Of a stretch of DNA of 7,692 nucleotides, positions 1 to 5,254 are shown piece after piece. The notes under the pieces were generated by a model, which had not been told where the DNA came from, searched no databases, and was given only the letters and a program-made list of their open reading frames with translations. Positions within the stretch are counted from its first letter, which is position 1. Each line of letters starts with the position of its first letter. Origin of the DNA: Sphingomonadales bacterium (GTDB taxonomy: Bacteria; Pseudomonadota; Alphaproteobacteria; Sphingomonadales; Sphingomonadaceae); the NCBI GenBank assembly GCA_013298745.1, contig JAAFIT010000103.1, positions 1 through 7,692 on the forward strand, read 5' to 3'. Made by a program: the position numbers and the translations under genes.

Positions 1-1568
1 AATTCACCGGCGATTTCAGTGCAATGGTCGGACCACCCGAATTGTTGTTCGCAGCGTTCAACCCGGCCATGGCGCCGGCCTTCCAGATCCGTTTCCAGAC
101 AGCCCGGACGACGGACGTTCTGACCGGCACGCTCGCCATCGCCGCAGAGGTGGACGAACCCGGCCCGGCGCTGCCGTTCCTCAACTTTTTCTCGACTCTG
201 CTCGATCCGCGCAACTTCACGCAGGATCTGCTCGCGGCCTTCACGGGCGATGCGACGCAGTTCACCACGCTCGATCTTGCCGCTTTTGCCGGCGGTGTGA
301 TCAGCAGCCGCCCCAACGGCGCCACCATCAGTCGCGACGGCACCATTTCGCGGCCCGACAGCAGCTTTGTCGATTCGGAATGGGGCGTCGTCAGCTTCAA
401 TGATGAAATCGTAGGCCTGCAGTTTGGCGAAGTGCTGGGTGGTGATGGGGGTGATGTGCTCGGCGCGGGCAGCAACGCCACGCGCATCCTGGCCGGTGGC
501 GGCGATGACGTGCTGTTGGGCGGCGGCGGTGGTGATACGCTCGATGGCGAGGATGACGCCGATCTGGTGACAGGCGGCGGCGGCGATGACGCGCTGAGCG
601 GCGGCCGTGGCGATGACTCGCTGTTCGCCGGCGCCGGGAACGACAGTCTTGACGGTGGCGAAGGCAATGACCGGCTGTTCGCGGGCAGTGGTTTTGATAT
701 GTTGACCGGCGGCACCGGCGCCGATCTTTTCGTCGTGCAACGCGGCGCGGGCAATGTCACCGTCATTCGCGATTTCAGCCTTGCCGACGGCGATACGATC
801 GACTTCTCAACGCTGAGCGTTCTGTTCGGCGAGGAAGCCGATGGCACGCTCAACGCCCGGATCGGCTCGGGGACCGTCAATCAATTTGTCATTTTCGAAG
901 GCCTGACTGATGCAAGCCAGGTTCGGCCTGGCATGGTCGGGACCTTCGCCGATCCGGCACTGACGGTCGCCAAGGTTAGGGGCGGAACCCTGTCAGACGG
1001 TGCCGGCAACGGTGACGGGACGATGGTCGGCTCCGATCTGCGCGATGTCCTCAAGGGATTGGGGGGTGACGATCTGCTGCTCGGCGGCGATGGCGACGAT
1101 TGGGTGCGCGGCGATGGTGGCAGCGATCGTCTGTTCGGCCAGGCCGGGAACGATCGCGTAGAAGGCGGTGCCGGCGACGATGTCGTCGATGGTGGCCTTG
1201 GCGATGACGTGTTGAGCGGCGGCAGCGGGTTCGACATGCTGACGGGCGGCTTTGGCGCCGATATCTTCGCCTTTGCGCGCGGTGAAAGCGGTTATGATCG
1301 CGTCGTGGATTTCGAAGTCGGCGTCGACAAGATCGACATTTCGAAGCTGTTCACCAGCACGCGGCCGACGGCGGCGAATTTCGACGCTTTCGTCAAAGTG
1401 ACGCCGCTGGGGCCAACCGAATTGACCGGTTTCATCAGTGTCGATCGCGACGGCCCGGGCAGCCGCTTCGATTTCGAAATCATCGCCCAGATCGATGGTG
1501 ATGCCTTTGCCATCGTCAACGATATTTCGGGAACGACGCTGACGATGAACGATTTCGTCATCGGCTGA
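1..1568 (+). CDS. RTX (haemolysin-type Ca2+-binding repeat) protein, 5'-partial
   Basis: The reading frame is open from base 3 to the TGA at 1566-1568. The first ATG (base 24) has no Shine-Dalgarno sequence in front of it, and the codons before it read as ordinary protein (FTGDFSA), so the true start is probably upstream of the window. Numbering from that ATG gives 514 residues. Residues 1-135 match no family I recognise. Residues 139-237 are eleven perfectly phased nonapeptides of the GGxGxDxLx type, and residues 336-416 are nine more. Each array is followed by a segment of the pattern DF-x-x-G-x-D-x-IDxS (about 245-264 and 428-442), like the cap after RTX beta-rolls in serralysin-type proteins. 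Known for the family: Ca2+-dependent folding outside the cell after type I secretion. No protease HExxH motif or other catalytic signature is visible, so the activity is unknown. No type I secretion genes lie in the window. The protein is acidic and Gly/Asp-rich. It faces the downstream dioxygenase gene and is probably unrelated to it. Confidence 0.85.
   Translation, partial: FTGDFSAMVGPPELLFAAFNPAMAPAFQIRFQTARTTDVLTGTLAIAAEVDEPGPALPFLNFFSTLLDPRNFTQDLLAAFTGDATQFTTLDLAAFAGGVISSRPNGATISRDGTISRPDSSFVDSEWGVVSFNDEIVGLQFGEVLGGDGGDVLGAGSNATRILAGGGDDVLLGGGGGDTLDGEDDADLVTGGGGDDALSGGRGDDSLFAGAGNDSLDGGEGNDRLFAGSGFDMLTGGTGADLFVVQRGAGNVTVIRDFSLADGDTIDFSTLSVLFGEEADGTLNARIGSGTVNQFVIFEGLTDASQVRPGMVGTFADPALTVAKVRGGTLSDGAGNGDGTMVGSDLRDVLKGLGGDDLLLGGDGDDWVRGDGGSDRLFGQAGNDRVEGGAGDDVVDGGLGDDVLSGGSGFDMLTGGFGADIFAFARGESGYDRVVDFEVGVDKIDISKLFTSTRPTAANFDAFVKVTPLGPTELTGFISVDRDGPGSRFDFEIIAQIDGDAFAIVNDISGTTLTMNDFVIG
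438..734 (+). repeat. RTX nonapeptide array 1 (11 units)
   Basis: Eleven consecutive 27-bp codon blocks encode nonapeptides in unbroken phase (residues 139-237 counted from the ATG at 24), for example GGGGDDALS, GGRGDDSLF and GGEGNDRLF. Asp occupies position 6 in every unit but the second, where Thr stands. The units are alike as protein but have drifted at DNA level, so this is not a recent expansion. In RTX proteins such units form a parallel beta-roll that binds Ca2+ between turns. The last two units (AGSGFDMLT, GGTGADLFV) are nearly the same as the last two of array 2. Confidence 0.9.
1029..1271 (+). repeat. RTX nonapeptide array 2 (9 units)
   Basis: Nine phased nonapeptides (residues 336-416 counted from the ATG at 24) run from GSDLRDVLK through GGAGDDVVD and GGLGDDVLS to GGSGFDMLT and GGFGADIFA. 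About 98 residues of non-repeat sequence separate it from array 1. It is followed by a second copy of the cap motif (VVDFEVGVDKIDISKLF) and about 70 C-terminal residues that may hold the secretion signal; that last point is inference from the usual RTX layout. Confidence 0.88.
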
Positions 1569-1574
1569 TCGATT

Positions 1575-1600
1575 TGCCGGTCAGGCCAGAGTCACCGGCA
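1575..1600. terminator. possible shared hairpin between convergent genes
   Basis: A perfect 7-bp inverted repeat (TGCCGGT at 1575-1581, ACCGGCA at 1594-1600) with a 12-base loop straddles the end of the persulfide dioxygenase gene, just after the RTX stop. The two genes converge with only 12 bp between stop codons, so a two-way terminator would be expected here. There is no T-run on either side and the stem is short, so the call is weak. Confidence 0.22.
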
Positions 1601-2450
1601 GCTTGAAGAACACCCGGCCCTTGGGTGAAGCCTCGGGCAGAGCGCCGCCGCGGATGTTGACCTGTAGCGATGGCAGCAGCAGCGTCGGCGCCGCCAAGGT
1701 GGCGTCACGCTTGGTGCGCATCGCGACGAAATCGGCCTCGGTCACGCCTGCACCGACATGGATATTGCCGGCGCGTTCGGCGGCGACGGTGGTTTCGAAC
1801 CGATAGGCGCTGCGCCCGGCGGGCAGATAATCATGGCCGACGAACAACCGGGTTTCGGGTGGCAACGCCAGGATGCGCTGGATCGAGCGGTATAGGGAGG
1901 CTGCATCGCCACCGGGAAAATCCGCCCGGGCCGTGCCGTAATCCGGCATGAACAGCGTATCGCCGACAAAGGCCGCATCGCCGATGCAGTAGGTCACGCA
2001 CGCCGGGGTGTGGCCGGGGGTGTGCAGCGCGGTGATGGTGAGGCTTCCCAGCGGCAGGCTGTCCCCTTCATGGAACAATATGTCGAAGGCACTGCCGTCG
2101 GGCGTCACGTCATCGGCTTCGAACAGGCCGGCGAACACCATCTGCACTTCGGTGATATGCGCGCCGATCACCAGCTTGGCGCCGGTGCGCTGGCGGATCA
2201 GGTCGCCTGCCGAAAGGTGATCGGCATGGGCGTGGGTTTCCAGCACATAGGCCAGCGTCAGCCCGCGTTCGGCGATGTGCGCCAGCGCGCGATCGGCCGA
2301 AACGGTCGTTAGCTTGCCGCTCTTGGGATCGAAATCATGCACCGGGTCGATGATCGCGGCGGTGCCGGTGGCGGGGTCGCTGACGATGTGTGTCGCGGTG
2401 AAGGTCGCGGGGTCGAACAGGGTTTCGACGATGGGGGCTTGTGTGGACAT
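1581..2450 (-). CDS. blh: Blh/ETHE1-like persulfide dioxygenase (metallo-beta-lactamase fold)
   Basis: A 289-residue cytoplasmic metallo-beta-lactamase-fold protein. Visible motifs are THAHADH at 72-78 (His73, His75, Asp77, His78), HTPGHT at 143-148 (His147), VGDTLF around Asp164, and VGHDY with His206. The stretch MPDYGTARADFPGGDA (168-183) and the C-terminal LLLPSLQVNIRGG are typical of the Blh branch and longer than human ETHE1-type enzymes. Known for the family: a mononuclear iron dioxygenase that oxidises glutathione persulfide to sulfite and glutathione. In ETHE1 the iron ligands are two His and one Asp, matching His73, His147 and Asp164 here. The start is well set: AAGGAG lies six bases before the ATG. 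It is divergent from the BigR/SqrR-like regulator gene, as expected for a regulated sulfide-detoxification gene. Glyoxalase II is the alternative within the fold, but the tail and neighbours favour persulfide dioxygenase. Confidence 0.88.
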   Translation of the reverse strand: MSTQAPIVETLFDPATFTATHIVSDPATGTAAIIDPVHDFDPKSGKLTTVSADRALAHIAERGLTLAYVLETHAHADHLSAGDLIRQRTGAKLVIGAHITEVQMVFAGLFEADDVTPDGSAFDILFHEGDSLPLGSLTITALHTPGHTPACVTYCIGDAAFVGDTLFMPDYGTARADFPGGDAASLYRSIQRILALPPETRLFVGHDYLPAGRSAYRFETTVAAERAGNIHVGAGVTEADFVAMRTKRDATLAAPTLLLPSLQVNIRGGALPEASPKGRVFFKLPVTLA

Positions 2451-2473
2451 GGATGTCTCCTTTTCGTGATCGT

Positions 2474-2502
2474 TATATAAGCACTTGCTAAATTAGAATC
2501 AA
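2474..2502 (-). promoter_or_regulatory. predicted sigma70-like promoter of the persulfide dioxygenase gene
   Basis: On the minus strand, TTGATT (bases 2502-2497) and TATATA (2479-2474) are spaced by 17 bases, close to the -35/-10 consensus. A start near 2467 would give a leader of about 17 bases that contains the AAGGAG ribosome binding site at 2462-2457. The region is clearly more AT-rich than its surroundings. The promoter is predicted by eye only. Confidence 0.5.
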
Positions 2503-2512
2503 CTGATATATT
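2485..2512 (+). promoter_or_regulatory. predicted promoter of the regulator operon, probably leaderless
   Basis: TTGCTA (2485-2490) and TATATT (2507-2512) are spaced by 16 bases. The expected start point, about seven bases beyond the -10 box, falls on or beside the A of the regulator's ATG at 2519. No Shine-Dalgarno sequence precedes that ATG (the bases are TTGTCGTC), which fits a leaderless mRNA. The promoter overlaps the opposite promoter for the dioxygenase gene. Confidence 0.45.
2488..2496. promoter_or_regulatory. candidate operator palindrome for the ArsR/BigR-like regulator
   Basis: CTAAATTAG is a perfect 4-1-4 palindrome in the middle of the 68-bp divergent gap. It lies inside the -35/-10 spacer of the minus-strand promoter and touches the -35 box of the plus-strand promoter. 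A dimer bound here could block both. The flanks (CTTG at 2484-2487, GAAT at 2496-2499) resemble only in part the ATTC-N8-GAAT pattern reported for SqrR, so the exact site and its length remain uncertain. Confidence 0.4.
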
Positions 2513-2518
2513 GTCGTC

Positions 2519-2854
2519 ATGATCGATCCGTTGAAATTCGATGCTGCCCGCTTCGAGGCCAGCGCTGCTGCCGCTGCACAGCTGTTGAAGGCGCTTGCCA
2601 ATGAAAGGCGCCTGATGATCCTCTGCCAGCTTTCCGGCGGCGAAATGACCGTCGGGGCGCTGCAACCGCGTGTCGGCCTGTCGCAATCGGCGCTGTCGCA
2701 GCATCTCGCGGTGCTGCGCGGCGACGGCCTGGTCGCCACCCGCCGCGATGGCCAAGCGGTGCATTATTCCATCTGCGATCCCGCGGCGGCGCAGTTGATG
2801 ACAACGCTCGCCGCGATTTTCTGCCCCGATGATGTGGAGACCTCCCATGACTGA
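2519..2854 (+). CDS. bigR: ArsR-family persulfide-sensing repressor (BigR/SqrR/YgaV-like)
   Basis: A 111-residue winged helix-turn-helix protein of usual ArsR size. The N-terminal helices contain LLKALANERRLMILCQL (22-38). The recognition helix region is about 43-66 (SQSALSQHLAVLR at 55-67), and the wing about 68-84 (DGLVATRRDGQAVHYSI). Cys36 and Cys102 are 66 residues apart, the same spacing as the redox pairs of SqrR (Cys41/Cys107) and BigR (Cys42/Cys108). In those proteins sulfane sulfur bridges the two cysteines and releases DNA. The sequence contexts (LMILC, IFC) also fit, and the metal-binding motif of classical ArsR (CVC) is absent. Cys86 is an extra cysteine. It heads an operon with the rhodanese and TauE genes and is divergent from the dioxygenase gene. 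The ATG at 2519 lacks a ribosome binding site and is probably leaderless. Confidence 0.88.
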   Translation: MIDPLKFDAARFEASAAAAAQLLKALANERRLMILCQLSGGEMTVGALQPRVGLSQSALSQHLAVLRGDGLVATRRDGQAVHYSICDPAAAQLMTTLAAIFCPDDVETSHD

Positions 2855-3377
2855 TCACCTGATTTCGCTCGCGCCCGCCGATGTTGAAGACCGGCTGCGC
2901 CAGGGCCACGCCCTGTTGATCGACATTCGCGAGCCCGATGAATTCGCCCGGCGCCATATCGAAGGCGCGGTTTCGCAGCCGCTTTCGTCGCTGGGTTCGG
3001 CGCCGCTGCCGGCGTTGGCGGGGGCCGCTGTGATCTACACCTGCAAGTCCGGCATGCGCACCGGCAGCAATGCAGCGCGGTTGGCGGCAGCGGTCGCGGG
3101 TCCCGCCTATGTACTGGCCGGCGGCGTCGATGGCTGGGCCAAGGCGGGGTTGCCGGTGGTCGCCAACGCCAAGGCGCCGCTGGAGATGATGCGGCAGGTG
3201 CAGATCGCCGCCGGGCTGCTTGTGTTGACGGGTGTGTTGCTCGGCTGGTTTGTGACTCCGGGCTTTTTCGCCCTCGCCGGCTTTGTCGGTGCCGGCCTCA
3301 CCTTTGCCGGAGTCAGTGGTTTTTGCGGCATGGCGAAGTTGCTGGCCGTGATGCCATGGAATCGCGCGGCCGCCTGA
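2847..3377 (+). CDS. ygaP: membrane-anchored rhodanese with C-terminal DUF2892 hairpin (YgaP-like)
   Basis: The start at 2847 is chosen over the upstream ATG at 2829 because GGAG lies seven bases before it and the rhodanese domain begins there; it overlaps the regulator stop by 8 bp. The product is 176 residues, the size of E. coli YgaP. Residues 5-105 are a single rhodanese domain with LLIDIREPDEF (23-33), the active loop CKSGMRT (66-72, Cys66 as persulfide carrier) and GGVDGW (92-97). Residues 117-137 and 140-158 are two hydrophobic segments, followed by SGFCGMAKLL (157-166), as in the DUF2892 family. Known role: transfer of sulfane sulfur from persulfide or thiosulfate to an acceptor, at the inner membrane. 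The pairing with an ArsR gene mirrors E. coli ygaVP. Here it probably handles persulfide or joins it with sulfite to give thiosulfate (inference). Confidence 0.88.
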   Translation: MTDHLISLAPADVEDRLRQGHALLIDIREPDEFARRHIEGAVSQPLSSLGSAPLPALAGAAVIYTCKSGMRTGSNAARLAAAVAGPAYVLAGGVDGWAKAGLPVVANAKAPLEMMRQVQIAAGLLVLTGVLLGWFVTPGFFALAGFVGAGLTFAGVSGFCGMAKLLAVMPWNRAAA

Positions 3378-4150
3378 TGTCGGCCATCGCCTATCCGGTC
3401 GCGGTCGCCGGCGGTGCCGTCATCGGGCTGTTGTTGTCGGTGTTCGGCGGCGGCGGCTCGGTGCTGGCGCCGCCGCTGCTGCTTTACGGTGTCGGGGTGC
3501 GCGATCCGCATGTCGCCATCGGCACGGCGGCGGCGGCGGTGGCGGTCAATGCCGCGTCGGGGCTGTTCGTTCAGGCGCGCGCCGGGCGGGTGAAATGGCC
3601 GTGCGCGCTGGTGTTCGGCGGGGCCGGCCTCACCGGATCGCTCATTGGCGCGCATTTTGCCAAGCAGATCGATGGCCAGGCGCTGCTGCTGTGGTTCGCG
3701 CTTGCGATGGCGATGGTCGGCGGCGCCATGCTGCGGCCGCGCAAGGCCGATGGCGATCCCGATGTCCGGCTCGATCAGCGCTTGATGGTCCGGCTGGCGC
3801 CTGTCGGGCTTGCGGTCGGACTGGCCGCCGGTTTCTTCGGCATCGGTGGCGGCTTTCTGATCGTGCCGGGCCTGATGGCGGCGACGGGGATGACTCTCGC
3901 CAATGCCGCCGCCTCATCGCTTGTCTCGGTGGTGCTGTTCGGAGGCGCAACCAGCCTCAGCTATGCAGCGTCGGGTTTGGTCGATTGGAAAGTGTTTCTG
4001 GCGTTGGTCGCCGGCGGCGTGATCGGCGCGGTGCTGGGAGCGCCGGTGTCGCGGCTGCTCGCCGGCCGCGCCGATGTCGCGCGGCGGGTGTTTGCGGTGA
4101 TGGTGGTGCTGACGGCGGCATATGTGGCGTGGCGGGCTGTGGGAGGGTGA
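3377..4150 (+). CDS. TauE/SafE-family membrane anion exporter, probably sulfite
   Basis: The ATG at 3377 shares its A with the rhodanese TGA (TGATG), a usual sign of translational coupling. No Shine-Dalgarno sequence is seen before this or the in-frame ATGs at 3356 and 3323, and the longer versions would add a charged, unlikely N-terminus. The 257-residue product is almost wholly hydrophobic, with about eight predicted membrane segments in two similar halves. Each half opens with a glycine-rich motif: SVFGGGGSVLAPPLLLY (21-37) and GFFGIGGGFLIVPGLM (152-167), the hallmark of TauE/SafE. A polar loop near 119-137 links the halves. The family exports sulfite, sulfoacetate or related anions. The dioxygenase next door makes sulfite, so sulfite export is the likely job, though uptake or another anion cannot be excluded. 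Related exporters occur in known bigR operons. Confidence 0.85.
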   Translation: MSAIAYPVAVAGGAVIGLLLSVFGGGGSVLAPPLLLYGVGVRDPHVAIGTAAAAVAVNAASGLFVQARAGRVKWPCALVFGGAGLTGSLIGAHFAKQIDGQALLLWFALAMAMVGGAMLRPRKADGDPDVRLDQRLMVRLAPVGLAVGLAAGFFGIGGGFLIVPGLMAATGMTLANAAASSLVSVVLFGGATSLSYAASGLVDWKVFLALVAGGVIGAVLGAPVSRLLAGRADVARRVFAVMVVLTAAYVAWRAVGG

Positions 4151-4165
4151 TGACTGGGTGGGTTT

Positions 4166-4184
4166 GCATGGGCAAAGCCCATGC
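4166..4184. terminator. short-loop hairpin after the TauE/SafE gene
   Basis: A perfect 8-bp stem (GCATGGGC at 4166-4173, GCCCATGC at 4177-4184) with loop AAA lies 15 bases past the TauE/SafE stop. The strength and position suit a terminator or mRNA 3'-end stabiliser for the operon. No T-run follows on either strand, so it is not a canonical intrinsic terminator. It could also be part of a dispersed intergenic repeat with the next hairpin. Confidence 0.4.
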
Positions 4185-4200
4185 CGACGTCAGACGGGTT

Positions 4201-4220
4201 CGGCGCGCAAAAGCGCGCCG
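4201..4220. terminator. second GC hairpin in the convergent gap
   Basis: A perfect 8-bp all-GC stem (CGGCGCGC at 4201-4208, GCGCGCCG at 4213-4220) with loop AAAA begins 16 bases after the first hairpin. It lies between the convergent exporter and SDR genes and could stop transcription from either side. There is no adjacent T-run. Confidence 0.38.
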
Positions 4221-4237
4221 CCTCGCTGGCCGGTCTT

Positions 4238-4265
4238 GCGCCTGTCGGCGCGCATTGCTGCGCGC
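4238..4265. other. alternative GC stem-loops near the end of the SDR gene
   Basis: Two mutually exclusive stems share bases here: GCGCC (4238-4242) with GGCGC (4247-4251), loop TGTC; and GCGCGC (4248-4253) with GCGCGC (4260-4265), loop ATTGCT. They lie just past the SDR stop codon as read on the minus strand, so they may help end that transcript. In GC-rich DNA such short stems also arise by chance. Confidence 0.25.
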
Positions 4266-4280
4266 TCGCGGCGCTGCGAC

Positions 4281-5054
4281 TCACATCGCGCTGATCCCGC
4301 CGTCGACATACAACCCATGCCCGGTCACCATCTTGGCTTCATCCGACGCCAGATAGACTGCCGCCCAGGCGACATCGTCGGGCTCGCCCACCGCGCCCAA
4401 TGGAATCTGGCGGCCGAGTTTGGCGAGGCCCTCCTCGCGGCCAAGGTGGCCGGTGATGCCGTCGAGGATCGGCGTATCGATGAACACTGGGTGGATGCTG
4501 TTGCAGGTGATGCCATAGCGCTGTTTGGCGCAATGCAGCGCCACCGATTTGGTGAGATGCCGCACCCCGGCCTTGGCGCTGTTATAGGCGGCGCTGTTGT
4601 GCCCGGCGATGACGCCGGCGATCGACGAGATATTGACGATCGAGCCGCGCACGCCGCTGTCCTTCACCGTCCGCGCCATCAGCGGCAGCGCCAGCTTGCA
4701 GCCCAGAAACACGCTGTCGAGATCGATGCTGTGGACCCGGCGCCAGTCTTCGAAACTGGTCGCCTCGACATTGCTGCCGGCGGCAATGCCGGCATTGTTG
4801 ACGAGGATATGCAGCCCGCCGAAGGTCGTTTCCGCAAAGGCGATCGCCGCTTCCCATTCCTCGATGCTGGTCACGTCATGGCCGATGCTCGCCGCCGCAT
4901 CGCCGATAAGTGCGGCCTGCGCCGCTGCGCCCTTGGCATTGATGTCGGTCAACACCACCCGCGCGCCTTCGGCGGCGAATTTGTGCGCCATCGCGGCGCC
5001 GAGACCCTGGGCAGCCCCGGTGATGAGGGCGATCTTTCCGGCCAGTCGATTCAT
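4281..5054 (-). CDS. classical short-chain dehydrogenase/reductase (SDR), NAD-type
   Basis: The start at 5054 is chosen because AAAGGA lies eight bases upstream and the Rossmann fold begins at once; the frame stays open further up but those codons lack SDR features. The product is 257 residues, usual for classical SDRs. Visible motifs are TGAAQGLG (12-19), Asp37 at the end of beta-2 (points to NAD rather than NADP), HDV (59-61), NNAG (86-89), NISS with Ser144, and YNSAK with Tyr157 and Lys161. The C-terminal YVDGG (249-253) is typical. The fourth member of the catalytic tetrad, usually Asn before LxSVF, is Asp111 here. The cytoplasmic enzyme would oxidise or reduce an alcohol/ketone pair. The sequence style recalls hydroxysteroid or cyclic-alcohol dehydrogenases, but the substrate cannot be named. 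It is divergent from a TonB-dependent receptor and convergent with the exporter gene. Confidence 0.87.
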   Translation of the reverse strand: MNRLAGKIALITGAAQGLGAAMAHKFAAEGARVVLTDINAKGAAAQAALIGDAAASIGHDVTSIEEWEAAIAFAETTFGGLHILVNNAGIAAGSNVEATSFEDWRRVHSIDLDSVFLGCKLALPLMARTVKDSGVRGSIVNISSIAGVIAGHNSAAYNSAKAGVRHLTKSVALHCAKQRYGITCNSIHPVFIDTPILDGITGHLGREEGLAKLGRQIPLGAVGEPDDVAWAAVYLASDEAKMVTGHGLYVDGGISAM

Positions 5055-5134
5055 GCGGCGCATCCTTTTGCCAAAGCGTTGCCTGCTTGTGGCGGCCATC
5101 GCGGCCGCGGGCAAGCGTGCCATGTGCCATAGCG

Positions 5135-5156
5135 GTGTGTTGCTGAAAGCACACAC
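5135..5156. promoter_or_regulatory. bulged inverted repeat in the SDR/receptor divergent gap
   Basis: GTGTGT-T-GCT (5135-5144) pairs with AGC-ACACAC (5148-5156) around a GAA loop, giving a 9-bp stem with one bulged T. It stands near the middle of the 200-bp gap between the divergent SDR and receptor genes, a place for an operator or a leader hairpin. No clear -35/-10 pair could be read for either gene, and the rest of the gap (5055-5254) shows only the two ribosome binding sites. The role is a guess. Confidence 0.25.
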
Positions 5157-5254
5157 TGCCAGTTTCTTGAGGACTTGGGTGTTGCCCCGCATTGGCGCTC
5201 GCCGGGCGCTGCACTACGCAACGGCAAACAACAACGCACTTTGGGGAGTGAGTG

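Noticed and set aside
438..1271. Tandem DNA repeat or CRISPR-like array
   Set aside because: The 27-bp periodicity is explained by RTX nonapeptide codons in one frame. There are no conserved direct repeats with unique spacers.
2309..2957. Minus-strand frames across the regulator gene and divergent promoter (179 and 146 codons)
   Set aside because: They cross the AT-rich promoter gap or lie opposite the regulator and rhodanese, and have Arg/Ser/His-rich compositions typical of shadow frames.
3595..4356. A 253-codon plus-strand frame overlapping the TauE/SafE gene and the convergent gap
   Set aside because: It is Arg- and Gly-rich and out of frame with a clear membrane exporter. It has no ribosome binding site or domain.
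4122..5132. A 336-codon plus-strand open frame across the SDR gene
   Set aside because: It is the antisense shadow of a gene with complete SDR motifs and its own ribosome binding site. The product is rich in Arg, Ala, Gly and His without any recognisable domain.
5055..5192. N-terminal extension of the SDR frame (46 extra codons)
   Set aside because: The extra residues have no signal peptide or domain character, and AAAGGA sits correctly for the ATG at 5054.
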